Part shown: piece after piece, positions 34,101-42,164 of the stretch
How the letters are laid out: each line of letters starts with the position of its first letter
Position numbering within the stretch: the first letter of the stretch is position 1
Assembly: GCF_032108445.1 (NCBI RefSeq)
Contig: NZ_CP134876.1
Span: 6,572,001 to 6,636,000 of the forward strand
Direction of reading: 5' to 3'
Length of the DNA: 64,000 nt
Source: Micromonospora halotolerans
GTDB taxonomy: Bacteria; Actinomycetota; Actinomycetes; Mycobacteriales; Micromonosporaceae
Translations under genes and position numbers: made by a program
The notes under the pieces: generated by a model
Told to the model about the DNA's origin: nothing
What the model saw: the letters and a program-made list of their open reading frames with translations, nothing else
Database searches by the model: none

Positions 34101-35408
34101 CCCGACGTTGTCGGTCGACGCCGTCCAGGTGAGCCGGATCTGCCCGCTCGCCGGCTGGGTGTACGCCAGGTTGCCCGGCGCGGTCGGCGCCGTGGTGTCG
34201 CCGGTGTTGCCGGTGCGGGTGACGGTGTTGCTGCTGGCCGACTGGTTGCCGGCCGCGTCGCGCGCCCGGACGGTGTAGGCGACGGTGGCGCCGGCCGGCT
34301 GGGTGTCGGTGTAGGTGAGGGTCGACCCGCTGACGCTGGTGCGCAGCGTGCCGTTGGCGTAGACGTCGTAGCCGGTGACGCCGACGTTGTCGGTGGACGC
34401 CGTCCAGGTGAGCCGCACCTGGTCGGCGGCGGGCTCGGTGAAGGCCAGGTTGCCGGGGGCGCTCGGCGGCTGGGTGTCGCCGGTGGCCGGGCCGTAAACC
34501 TCCAGCTCGGCGAGCTGGCCGGCGGGCCAGCCGGTGTTGGCGGTGAACAGCAGCCGCAGGTAGCGGGTGGTGGCCGTGCCGAAGGTGACGGTGACCGTGT
34601 TGCCGGTGCCGGGGTTGAACGCGTACCCGGCGGAGCCGGCGAGGGCGCCGAAGGTGGACCCGTCGGTGCTGCTCTGCACGGTGAGCGTCTGGGTGCGTGC
34701 CGGCCAGCCGGCGGGGAGCTTCAGCACCACCTTGTTGACCGCCACGGCGGCGCCGAGGTCGACCCGGATCCACTGCGGGAAGGCGTTGTTGGCGCTCTCC
34801 CAGTAGGTGGCCGGGTTGCCGTCGTTGGCGTTGCCCGCGCCGTAGACGTCGGAGTGGCCGCTCTCCGCCATGGTCCGGCCCAGGGCCAGGTTGGCCGACG
34901 CGCTCGCCGACCCGTATACCTCCAGCTCGGCGAGCTGCGCCGCGGCCCAGCCGGTGTTGGCGGTGACCGTGATCCGGACGTGGCGGGTGCTGGTCGCCGG
35001 GAAGCCCAGCGTGACCGTGTTGCCGTTGGCCGGGCTGAAGGTGCGCCCCGCCGAGGCGACCAGGGTGGTGAAGGTGCCGCCGTCGGTGCTGCCCTGCACC
35101 GACAGGGTCTCGGTGCGGGTCTCCCAGCCGGTGGGGAGCTTCAGCACGACCTGGTCGACCGACTGGGCGGAACCGAGGTCGACCTGGGCCCACTGGGGAA
35201 ACGCGCCGGCGCTCTCCCAGTAGCTGCCGGCGTTTCCGTCGGTGAGGTTGCCGGCCGCGTAGGGGCCGTTGACGCTGCTGGCGGTGGCGGTGCGGCCGAG
35301 CGCGAGGTTGGGGCCGCCGGCCGCGGCGGCCGGGGACGGGGGCGGGGCCGTGACGGCCAGCGCGACCGCGGCGAGCACCGCGACCAGCCGGGTACGGAAT
35401 CTGGACAT
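31128..35408 (-). CDS. Secreted multidomain GH87-like beta-helix glucanase (copy 1) with F5/8C, FN3 and CARDB domains
   Basis: A 1426-residue exported protein. After the signal peptide (to about 30) come two F5/8 type C (discoidin) domains (about 31-165, 170-310; e.g. NLALGRTATASSVNGPYAAG), two FN3 domains (about 315-500), a third F5/8C (about 505-640), two CARDB domains (about 640-870), and a CBM6/35-like domain (YEAEDGRVGGGAQVLG, about 873-1010). The catalytic part (about 1035-1426) is a right-handed beta helix of the GH87 type, with Asp in FADAVNMTNAS (about 1187) and Asp-Asp in SNGDDAFALFSA (about 1209), the positions that hold catalytic acids in alpha-1,3-glucanases. ATG 35408 is preceded by GAAGAAGG. 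It lies last in a row of co-directional glucan genes. Confidence 0.85.
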   Translation of the reverse strand: MSRFRTRLVAVLAAVALAVTAPPPSPAAAAGGPNLALGRTATASSVNGPYAAGNLTDGNAGSYWESAGAFPQWAQVDLGSAQSVDQVVLKLPTGWETRTETLSVQGSTDGGTFTTLVASAGRTFSPANGNTVTLGFPATSTRHVRITVTANTGWAAAQLAELEVYGSASASANLALGRTMAESGHSDVYGAGNANDGNPATYWESANNAFPQWIRVDLGAAVAVNKVVLKLPAGWPARTQTLTVQSSTDGSTFGALAGSAGYAFNPGTGNTVTVTFGTATTRYLRLLFTANTGWPAGQLAELEVYGPATGDTQPPSAPGNLAFTEPAADQVRLTWTASTDNVGVTGYDVYANGTLRTSVSGSTLTYTDTQPAGATVAYTVRARDAAGNQSASSNTVTRTGNTGDTTAPTAPGNLAYTQPASGQIRLTWTASTDNVGVTGYDVYANNALRGSVNGSTLTYTDSQPDTATVSYHIRARDAAGNVSATSNTVTRTGSTPGGTNLAAGKPITASSVVHVFTAANANDGDVTTYWEGAPGVYPSTLTVALGANASISAIVVKLNPDPVWGPRTQTFQVLGREQSASGFTSVVGSATYSFNPGSSNTVTIPVSATAADVRLQFTANSGSSNGQVAEFQVIGTPAPNPDLTVTAVSAAPSAPVETDAVTLSATVRNAGSAPAAASAVTFSLGTTKVGTAAVGALAAGASATVTVGIGARNAGSYEVTATADEANTVIEQNESNNSRTTALTVSPVPSSDLVAGAVSWSPGTPSAGTAVSFAVSIRNQGTVASAGGAHGITLTLLSDTGTVVRTLTGSYSGTLAAGATSPPVNLGGWTAANGKYTVRVALAADANELPVKQQNNTTERPLFVGRGANVPYDMYEAEDGRVGGGAQVLGPNRTVGDLAGEASGRRAVTLNTTGAYVEWTTRAPTNTLVTRFSIPDAPGGGGIDSTLNIYVNGVLHKPINLTSKHIWLYGAEAGPSDAPGAGAPRHLYDEANVMLNSTVPAGATIRLQKDPANSTTYAIDFVNTELVSPRANPDPARYKVPTGFSHADVQNALDAVRMDPTGNLVGVYLPPGTYDTAQKFQVYGKPVRVVGAGMWYTRFQTPTNQQNTDAGFRVESSASGSTFAHLAFFGNYTNRIDGPGKVWGELKDVDNMTLDSVWVEHTVCAYWGVSVSGLTIRDSRFRDTFADAVNMTNASTNNLVTNSEGRSNGDDAFALFSATDQGGSGGNHGNVFENLTATLTWRAAGVAVYGGYDNIFRNLYIADQLTYSGITISSLDFGYPFVGFGASPPTQFQNVSLIRSGGHFWGQQTFPALWLFSASKEFRGIRISDVDIVDPTYSGIMFQTKYNGSQPENPVTDTVLTNVSISGAKRSGDAFDAKSGLGIWVNEMPEPGQGPAVGSATFTNLRLTDNYQDIRNTTSTFTINRN

Positions 35409-35500
35409 GGTGGAGGGACACCTTCTTCCGGGGACGTGGAGAGGTGGGTGTGGTGGGGGTGACCGGGGTCCCCGCCGCGCCGCGGGGACCCCGGGGGCGG

Positions 35501-38365
35501 TCAGCTGGCGTACACCTCGAACTCGCCGAGTTGGCCGGCGGGCCAGCCGGTGTTGCCGGTGAAGGTCAGCCGGAGGTGCCGGCGCCCGGCGGAGGGGAAG
35601 GTGACGGTGGCGGTGTTGCCGGTGGCCGGGTCGAAGGTGTAGCCGGCCGACGCCTTCACGGTGGTCCAGGTCGAGCCGTCCGTGGAGCCGAGCACCGACA
35701 GGGTCTGGGTGCGGGTCTGCCAGGCCGACGCCGGCGGCAGCTTCAGCACCACCCGGGACACCGGGTACGTCGCCCCGAGGTCCACGGTCAGCGACTGCGG
35801 GAAGGCGCTGTTGGCGCTCTCCCAGTACGTCGCGGCGTTGCCGTCGACCGTGTTGGCCGCGCCGTACACGTCGGCGTGGCTGGTCTCGGTGACCGGCCGC
35901 CCGGCGGCCAGGTTCCCGCTGGGCGGCGGCGGGGTGGTGGTCGGGGGTGGCGTGGTGGTCGGCGGCGGGGTGGTGCTGTTGCCGCCGTACACCTCGAACT
36001 CGGCGGCCTGGCCGGCCGGCCAGCCGGTGTTGCCGGTGACGCTGAGCCGCAGGTGCCGCCGCTGCCCTGCGGGAAGCGGGATCGACACGGTGTTGCCGGT
36101 GGCCGGGTCGAAGGTGTAGCCGGCCGACGCCTTCACGGTGGTCCAGGTCGACCCGTCGGTGGAACCGAGGACGGACAGGGTCTCGGTACGCCGCTCCCAG
36201 CCGGGCGGCAGCTTGACCACCACCCGGTCGACGCTGCGCGCCGCGCCGAGGTCCACGCTCAGCGTCTGCGGGAACGCGTTGTTGGCGCTCTCCCAGTAGG
36301 TGCCGGCGTTGCCGTCCACCGCGTTCGCCGCCGCGTACGTCTGGGTGCTGCTGGACGCGGTGGCCGGCCGGCCGAGCGCGAGGTTGCCGCCCGACGGCGG
36401 CGGGGTGGTCGGGGTCGGGCTCGGCGTCGGGCTGGTCGGGGTCGGGGTGGGCGGCGTGGACGGGCCGTTGCCCCACTGCGGCTCGGGCCAGGGCCCGCAG
36501 TACGGGCTGGCCGAGTACCAGCCGGAGTTGCCGGCGCCCTGGGTGATCTGGAAGCCGCTGCCGACGCAGTTGTACATCGGGTTGGCCTGGGCGATGCCGG
36601 TGGCCCGGACGTTCGTGAAGCTGACCTGGCTGGGCGCCTGCACCTGGAGCGCGAAGGTCCCCGCGCCGTCGATGCGCACGTTGTTCAGGTTGATCCCGCT
36701 GGTCTGCCCCTCGATCCAGTGCAGCGCGGCGTAGGAGCTGTCCAGGATGTCGGTGTCGGTGACGTTGATGGTGGCGCCCTGGATCGGCTCGTTGAGCGCG
36801 GAGAACCAGAGCGCGCCGACGCCGAAGCGCCAGTTGTAGTCGGAGTTGCCGTTGCGGATCAGGGTGTTGCGGGCGACGGTGATCGTGCCGGCGACGGCGG
36901 TCGGTCCGTTCACGCCGGGATAGCGGTTGGCCACGTGGATGCCGCCGCCGTTGGTGACCGAGTCGGCGGTGACGTTGTCGGTGATCCGGATGTCCCGGCC
37001 CCCGTAGGTGACCAGGTTGTTGGCCAGGATGGTGACGCCGACGGTGTTGAAGGTGAAGGCGTTGTTGACGTTCGGCACGCTCTGCGCCCACATGGCCAGG
37101 CCGTCGTCGCCGGTGTTGCGGACGAACGTGTTCGTCACCGTGGAGTTGGTGACGCCCCAGTGGAAGTTCACCCCGTCGGCCGTCTGGTCGAGGATCCGGC
37201 TGTTGCGGATGGTGAAGTTGTCCATGGGGCCGTCCATCCAGGCGCCGACCTTGGTGTGCTGCAACCAGAGGTTGTCCACCACCGAGTTCGACATGGCCCC
37301 GCCCAGGGCGTTGACCTGGTCCTCGTCGACCCGCTCGCGGATGTCGCCGATGATGGCGAAGTCCCGCAGGGTGACGTTGCGGCTGGGCCCGCCGGCCTCG
37401 TGCGGCCGGATCTCGCCGCCGTAGCCGCCGCCGGGCACGTATTTGCCGTAGATGCCGGCGGCCCGTTTGCGGTCGGTGGGGTGCCGGCCACCGAGCACCG
37501 AGTACCAGGGCCCGGCGCCGCGCAGGGTCACCCCGTCGACCACCACGTGGTCCCAGAGGGTGAACGTGCCGGCGGGGATCCAGACGCTCTTCCCCTGGGC
37601 CTTGCCGGCGTCCACGGCGGCCTGGAACTTCGCCGTCGAGTCGGTGGCGCCGCTCGGGTCGGCGCCGAAGTCGGTGACCACGTCCAGCACGCCGGCAGGC
37701 TTGGCGATCTGCCCGCCGACCAGCTCGAAGTCGGCCAGGTCGATGGTGAAGCTGGGCGACTGCGCGGTCGAGGAGACCTGGAGGCGGATCTTCGTGCCGG
37801 CCGGGTACGTGGTGCCGAACAGGGTGCGGGTCTCGTCGTAGAAGTGGTGCGGGTTCGTGTCGCCGGGGTTGTTGTTGAACGGGTAGCCGCCGTAGTACCA
37901 GCCGTACCGGGAGGTGACCGGGACCGCCTTGACCAGGGCGCCGCCGGCGCGCAGGTCGATGCTGGCGTCCCGGCCGGTGCCGGCGGCGTTGTCCGGCAGG
38001 CTGTACCGGAAGGTGACCGCGTTGGCCGCGGCGGTGAGGGTGAACTCGACGTACTCGCCGACGGCGTCGAGGGTGACCGCCTCCCGGCCGGACGCCTCCG
38101 ACGGGAGGGTGCCGTAGCGGCGGTCGGGACCGATCCGGGTGCCGGTGTGCGCCGCGTTCTCCGCCTCCTGCTCGACGAATCCGACGGTGGCGCCGCGACC
38201 GGCGATGGCGAACGGGGACAGCCCGGCGGCGCGGGCCGGGGTGGCGGTGGTGCTGAGCGCCACGACGGTGACGGAGGTGGCGGCCAGCGCGGCGCCGGCC
38301 AGGACGGCCAGCCCCGCGCGGAGCCGGCTGCGGCGGGGGTGGTGCGGGGTGGTGTGATCGGCCAT
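35501..38365 (-). CDS. Secreted GH87-like alpha-1,3-glucanase (mutanase/mycodextranase type), copy 2, with two C-terminal F5/8C domains
   Basis: A 954-residue exported enzyme. Signal peptide to about 46 (ending TPARAAG), then a beta-sandwich module with FVEQEAENAAHTGTRIGPDR (about 60-240) and a beta-helix catalytic domain (about 255-620). Candidate catalytic acids are the Asp in TADGVNFHWGVTNS (about 397) and Asp-Asp in RNTGDDGLAMW (about 418), equivalent to those in characterised GH87 alpha-1,3-glucanases. Two Pro/Thr linkers separate two F5/8 type C carbohydrate-binding domains (about 670-805 and 826-954), which share almost the same phrase TDGSTWTTVKASAGYTFDPA. ATG 38365 follows AAAGGGAG. 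It probably endo-hydrolyses alpha-1,3-glucan outside the cell and feeds the importer encoded upstream. Confidence 0.88.
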   Translation of the reverse strand: MADHTTPHHPRRSRLRAGLAVLAGAALAATSVTVVALSTTATPARAAGLSPFAIAGRGATVGFVEQEAENAAHTGTRIGPDRRYGTLPSEASGREAVTLDAVGEYVEFTLTAAANAVTFRYSLPDNAAGTGRDASIDLRAGGALVKAVPVTSRYGWYYGGYPFNNNPGDTNPHHFYDETRTLFGTTYPAGTKIRLQVSSTAQSPSFTIDLADFELVGGQIAKPAGVLDVVTDFGADPSGATDSTAKFQAAVDAGKAQGKSVWIPAGTFTLWDHVVVDGVTLRGAGPWYSVLGGRHPTDRKRAAGIYGKYVPGGGYGGEIRPHEAGGPSRNVTLRDFAIIGDIRERVDEDQVNALGGAMSNSVVDNLWLQHTKVGAWMDGPMDNFTIRNSRILDQTADGVNFHWGVTNSTVTNTFVRNTGDDGLAMWAQSVPNVNNAFTFNTVGVTILANNLVTYGGRDIRITDNVTADSVTNGGGIHVANRYPGVNGPTAVAGTITVARNTLIRNGNSDYNWRFGVGALWFSALNEPIQGATINVTDTDILDSSYAALHWIEGQTSGINLNNVRIDGAGTFALQVQAPSQVSFTNVRATGIAQANPMYNCVGSGFQITQGAGNSGWYSASPYCGPWPEPQWGNGPSTPPTPTPTSPTPSPTPTTPPPSGGNLALGRPATASSSTQTYAAANAVDGNAGTYWESANNAFPQTLSVDLGAARSVDRVVVKLPPGWERRTETLSVLGSTDGSTWTTVKASAGYTFDPATGNTVSIPLPAGQRRHLRLSVTGNTGWPAGQAAEFEVYGGNSTTPPPTTTPPPTTTPPPPSGNLAAGRPVTETSHADVYGAANTVDGNAATYWESANSAFPQSLTVDLGATYPVSRVVLKLPPASAWQTRTQTLSVLGSTDGSTWTTVKASAGYTFDPATGNTATVTFPSAGRRHLRLTFTGNTGWPAGQLGEFEVYAS

Positions 38366-38490
38366 GAGGGGTGCGCTCCCTTTCGTCGGATGGCCAGGTC
38401 CCCCGTGCGGTGCGGTGGTTCCTCCCTCCCTCCTGTTCGGGTGGCGCGGCGGGCGGCGCCGGCGGAGGGGCCGCCGGCGCCGGGGACGGG

Positions 38491-40122
38491 TCAGCCGGTG
38501 CGCAGCCAGACCGCGGTGTCCGGCGGCAGCCGGTCGTCGTCGAGCGGGCCGCTGGCCAGCAGCAGCCGCTCGTGCCCGGGCAGCGGCACGGCGGCGGCGG
38601 AGAGGTTGACCAGGCAGGTGAAGCCGGGCTCCCGGGCGAAGGCGAGCACCCGGTCGGGGGCGGGCAGCCAGGTGAGCGTGCCGTCGCCGAGCGCGGCCTC
38701 GGACCGGCGGATCGCAATGGCTTCCCGGTAGAGCTCCAGCATCGAGTGCGGGTCGCCGGTCTGGGCGCGGACCGTGCGGTCCTTCCAGTCGGCCGGCTGG
38801 GGCAGCCAGGGCCCGACCGCCGCGCCGTCGGGGCTGAACCCGAACGGCGGGGTGTCACCGGCCCAGGGCAGCGGCACCCGGCAGCCGTCCCGGCCGGGGT
38901 CGACCCGGCCGGACCGTTCCCACATCGGGTCCTGGCGCAGCTCGTACGGGATGTCCTCGACCTCCCAGAGGCCCAGCTCCTCCCCCTGGTAGACGTACGC
39001 GGCGCCGGGCAGCGCCAGGGAGAGCAGCGCGGCGGCCCGGGCCCGGCGGGTGCCCAGTTCCAGGTCGGTGGGGATGCCCTCGCGCTTGGCCGCGAAGCTG
39101 AACCGGGTGTCCTCCCGGCCGTAGCGGGTGACGTGCCGGGTGACGTCGTGGTTGGAGAGCACCCAGGTGGCCGGTGCGCCGACCGGCGCGTGAGCGCTGA
39201 GCGTCCCGTCGATGCTCTCGCGCAGCGCCGAGGCGTCCCAGGCGCAGCCGAGAAAGTCGAAGTTGAAGGCGGCGTGCAGCTCGTCCGGGCGCAGGTAGTT
39301 GGCGAACCGCTGCCGGTCCGGCAGCCACACCTCGCCGATCAGCGCCCGGTCGCCGGGGTAGGAGTCGGCGACCCGCCGCCAGCTCCGGTAGATGTCGTGG
39401 ACCCCGTCGAGGTCCCGGAAGGGGTGCGGCCGGTCGGGGCGGGTCTCGGGCAGCGTGCCGTCCTTGACCAGCAGCCCGGCCGAGTCGATCCGGATGCCGT
39501 CCACGCCCCGGTCGAACCAGAACCGCAGGACGTCCTCGAACTCGGCGCGCACCCGCGGGTGGTCCCAGTTGAAGTCCGGCTGCTCGGGGGCGAACAGGTG
39601 CAGGTACCAGTCGCCGGGGGTGCCGTCCGGGTTGACGGTCCGGGTCCAGGTGGGGCCGCCGAACTCGCCGACCCAGTCGGTGGGCCGCTGGTCGCCGTTC
39701 GGGCCGCGACCGGGCCGGAACCAGAACAGCTCCCGCTCGGGCGCGTCCGGCCCGCCGGCCAGGGCCGCCTGGAACCAGGGGTGCGCGTCGGAGCAGTGGT
39801 TCGGCACCACGTCGACGATGGTGCGGATGCCGAGCGCCTGCGCCTCGCTGATCAGCGCCTCGGCCTCGGCGAGGGTGCCGAAGACCGGGTCGATGTCGCG
39901 GTAGTCGGCCACGTCGTAGCCGGCGTCGGCCATCGGGGAGGGGTACCAGGGGCTGAACCAGATCGCGTCGATGCCGAGCTCGGACAGGTAGTGGAGCCGG
40001 GACCGGATGCCGGCGATGTCGCCGATGCCGTCGCCACCGCCGTCGGCGAAGCTCCGCGGGTACACCTGGTAGATCACCGCTCCACGCCACCACGGACCGC
40101 TGTCTGCTGTGGACACGAGCAC
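38491..40122 (-). CDS. GH13 family alpha-glucosidase (oligo-1,6-/alpha-glucosidase type)
   Basis: A 543-residue cytoplasmic enzyme without a signal peptide. The four GH13 regions are clear: VDVVPNHCSDAHPWFQ (region I), GVDGIRIDSAG with the nucleophile Asp at about 212 (II), ALIGEVWLP with the acid/base Glu at about 262 (III) and VLSNHDVTRH with the transition-state Asp at about 324 (IV). The opening WWRGAVIYQVYPRSFADGGG is typical of the GH13 alpha-glucosidase subfamilies. Its place between the importer and the glucanases suggests that it splits imported nigero- or malto-oligosaccharides to glucose. GTG 40122 or the in-frame GTG at 40116 is the start; AGCAGG lies just upstream. Specificity for alpha-1,3 bonds is inference. 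Confidence 0.92.
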   Translation of the reverse strand: MLVSTADSGPWWRGAVIYQVYPRSFADGGGDGIGDIAGIRSRLHYLSELGIDAIWFSPWYPSPMADAGYDVADYRDIDPVFGTLAEAEALISEAQALGIRTIVDVVPNHCSDAHPWFQAALAGGPDAPERELFWFRPGRGPNGDQRPTDWVGEFGGPTWTRTVNPDGTPGDWYLHLFAPEQPDFNWDHPRVRAEFEDVLRFWFDRGVDGIRIDSAGLLVKDGTLPETRPDRPHPFRDLDGVHDIYRSWRRVADSYPGDRALIGEVWLPDRQRFANYLRPDELHAAFNFDFLGCAWDASALRESIDGTLSAHAPVGAPATWVLSNHDVTRHVTRYGREDTRFSFAAKREGIPTDLELGTRRARAAALLSLALPGAAYVYQGEELGLWEVEDIPYELRQDPMWERSGRVDPGRDGCRVPLPWAGDTPPFGFSPDGAAVGPWLPQPADWKDRTVRAQTGDPHSMLELYREAIAIRRSEAALGDGTLTWLPAPDRVLAFAREPGFTCLVNLSAAAVPLPGHERLLLASGPLDDDRLPPDTAVWLRTG

Positions 40123-40224
40123 CTGCTTTCTGCGTCGGTACGTCGGCGGGTTCGCCGGACCTGGATGTGCCGGGCGAACGGTCGTCGGTCGCCTCGGGTG
40201 GTTACGCCGGTGGTGTCCGGCCGG

Positions 40225-41112
40225 TCAGCCCTTGAGGCTGCCGGTGGTCAGGCCGGACATGATGTTGCGCTGGAAGATCAGGAAGATGACGACGGTGGGG
40301 ATCGCGGCGATGACCGAGGCGGCGATCACCACGTTCATCGGGGTGCCACCGGCGAAGGCGTAGATGCCGACGCTGACCGTCCGGGTCTCGGGCGACGGCA
40401 TGACCAGCTTCGGCCAGAGGAAGTCCTTCCAGACCGCCGTCACCGCGAAGATCGAGACCACGCCGAGGATGGGGCGCGACATCGGCAGGATGATCGACCA
40501 GAGCGTGCGCAGCGGGGTCGCCCCGTCCACGAAGGCCGCCGCCATGAGGTCCTCCGGGATCGAGTCGAAGAACCGTTTCAGCAGGAAGATGTTGAACGCG
40601 TTGGCCACCAGGGGCAGCCAGATGGCGAACGGCGAGTCGAGCAGGTTGAGGTGCAGGATCGGCAGGTCGATCACCGTCACGTACTGCGGGACGATGAGGA
40701 CCATCGCGGGGATCATCAGCGTCGCCAGCATCAGGCCGAGGATCGCGTTGCCGAAGATCGGCCGGAGCTTCGACAGTGAGTACGCCGCCGCCGTGTCCAG
40801 GACGAGTTGGAACAGCACGGCGCCGGTCGCGTAGTAGAACGTGTTGAACAGCAGCTTGGCGAGGTCCAGGTTGTTCCACGCGTCGACGTAGTTCTGCGGC
40901 TGGGGGTCCTTCGGGTACAGCGACGGCGGGGTCTGCGCGATCTCCTGGCCGGACTTGAGCGCGCCGGTGACCATCCAGTAGAGCGGCCCGATGAAGACGA
41001 GCGTGAACGCCACCACGACGACGGCGAGCAGCGTCCAGTAGATGATCCGGCCGCGTCCCCGTTCGAGCTGGGCCTGGGAGATGAGGGTCCGGGTGGCGGA
41101 GTCCTGTGCCAT
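40225..41112 (-). CDS. CUT1-type carbohydrate ABC transporter permease (MalG-like)
   Basis: A 295-residue inner-membrane permease with six helices. The N-terminal helix is RIIYWTLLAVVVVAFTLVFI, and the EAA loop that contacts the ATPase is DLMAAAFVDGATPLRTLWSI. It pairs with the upstream MalF-like permease (13 bases between genes) and the lipoprotein binding protein. The family imports di- and oligosaccharides. No ATPase gene is present in the window, so a shared MsiK-type ATPase elsewhere is expected, as in other actinobacteria. Confidence 0.93.
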   Translation of the reverse strand: MAQDSATRTLISQAQLERGRGRIIYWTLLAVVVVAFTLVFIGPLYWMVTGALKSGQEIAQTPPSLYPKDPQPQNYVDAWNNLDLAKLLFNTFYYATGAVLFQLVLDTAAAYSLSKLRPIFGNAILGLMLATLMIPAMVLIVPQYVTVIDLPILHLNLLDSPFAIWLPLVANAFNIFLLKRFFDSIPEDLMAAAFVDGATPLRTLWSIILPMSRPILGVVSIFAVTAVWKDFLWPKLVMPSPETRTVSVGIYAFAGGTPMNVVIAASVIAAIPTVVIFLIFQRNIMSGLTTGSLKG

Positions 41113-41125
41113 TTCCTCGTCCGTC

Positions 41126-42082
41126 CTAGTCCTGTTTCGCGGTCAGCCGCACGTAGACGGCGGAGAAGCCGGCCAGCACGATGAGCATGATCACACCGAG
41201 CGCCGCGGCGCCGTTGAGGTCGTTCTGGAAGAACCCGTGCTGGTAGATGAGGTACGCCACCGACGTGGCCGAGTCACCCGTGCCCGCGCCGTTGGCGAGG
41301 ATCAGCGGCTCGATGAAGAGCTGCATGGTGGCGACGATCTGCATCATCGCCAGGAGCGCCAGGATCAGCCGGGTCTGCGGGATGGTCACGTGCCGGATCC
41401 GTCGCCAGATGCCGGCGCCGTCGAGTTCGGCCGCCTCGTAGAGTTCGCCGGGGATGTTCTGCAGCGCCGCCAGGTAGATCAGCACGGCGCTGCCCATGTT
41501 CATCCAGGTCGACGCGAGCACCATGGCCGGCATGGTCATCCCGGGCGACTGCATCCACTCCGAGGTCGGCAGGTGCAGCGCCGCGAGGATCGCGTTGAAC
41601 AGGCCCGCCTCGCTGGGGTCGTAGGCGTAGAACTTGAAGAGGAAGAGCGCCGAGGCGGGCGGCAGCATGACCGGCAGGTAGACCAGGATCCGCAGGTAGC
41701 CCCTGGCGTGGCGGAACTCGTTGAGCAGGATGGCCACGAAGAACGGCACCGCGTACCCGAGGACCAGCGCCAGGAAGGTGAAGTAGAACGTGTTCTTCCA
41801 GGCGGTCCAGAAGCTCGGGTCGTCGATGATGCGGGTGTAGTTGTCCCAGCCCACCCAGGTGGTCTCGCCCCGGCGGGTGCGCTGGAAGCTCATCACGATG
41901 CCGCGGACCATCGGGTACCAGGAGAAGACGGCGAAGCAGACGAGCGCGCCGATCAGGAACGTGTGCCCGGTGAGGTTGTCCCGTACCTTGCGGCCGAGGC
42001 TCGTCCTGCGGCGGCTCGACGGGTACGGCGGCTCGGGTCGCCCCGGTTGCCTGGTGGTACCCGGGACGGTGGTGATCGCCAA
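41126..42082 (-). CDS. CUT1-type carbohydrate ABC transporter permease (MalF-like)
   Basis: A 318-residue permease with six helices; the first is HTFLIGALVCFAVFSWYPMV. The EAA loop is ELYEAAELDGAGIWRRIRHV with ITIP-like VTIPQTR following. It forms the membrane pore with the MalG-like permease downstream. I chose a TTG start at 42082 because AGGAG lies 5 bases upstream and the residues before it (in the longer frame) are low-complexity and overlap the binding-protein gene. The gap to the binding-protein stop is 82 bases. Confidence 0.9.
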   Translation of the reverse strand: MAITTVPGTTRQPGRPEPPYPSSRRRTSLGRKVRDNLTGHTFLIGALVCFAVFSWYPMVRGIVMSFQRTRRGETTWVGWDNYTRIIDDPSFWTAWKNTFYFTFLALVLGYAVPFFVAILLNEFRHARGYLRILVYLPVMLPPASALFLFKFYAYDPSEAGLFNAILAALHLPTSEWMQSPGMTMPAMVLASTWMNMGSAVLIYLAALQNIPGELYEAAELDGAGIWRRIRHVTIPQTRLILALLAMMQIVATMQLFIEPLILANGAGTGDSATSVAYLIYQHGFFQNDLNGAAALGVIMLIVLAGFSAVYVRLTAKQD

Positions 42083-42164
42083 GGCTTCTCCTGCGGAAGT
42101 CGGGTGACCGGACGGAACGGTGCGGGGTGTGGGGACCGGCGGGCCGGCCCCCACACCCGTGGGC

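Noticed and set aside
38366..38386. GGGAGCGCACCCC near the start of glucanase copy 2, similar to a CebR box
   Set aside because: Only part of the palindrome matches and it overlaps the ribosome-binding site; the likeness is probably chance.
35444..38731. A 1095-codon open frame on the plus strand opposite the glucanase copy 2 and GH13 genes
   Set aside because: It is antisense to strongly supported genes, rich in Gly/Arg/Val/Asp from GC-biased third positions, and has no recognisable domain.
35409..38858. Extension of the copy 1 glucanase reading frame another 1150 codons upstream of 35408
   Set aside because: The extension runs out of frame through glucanase copy 2, has low-complexity Arg/Pro/His composition, and a proper signal peptide with an RBS begins at 35408.
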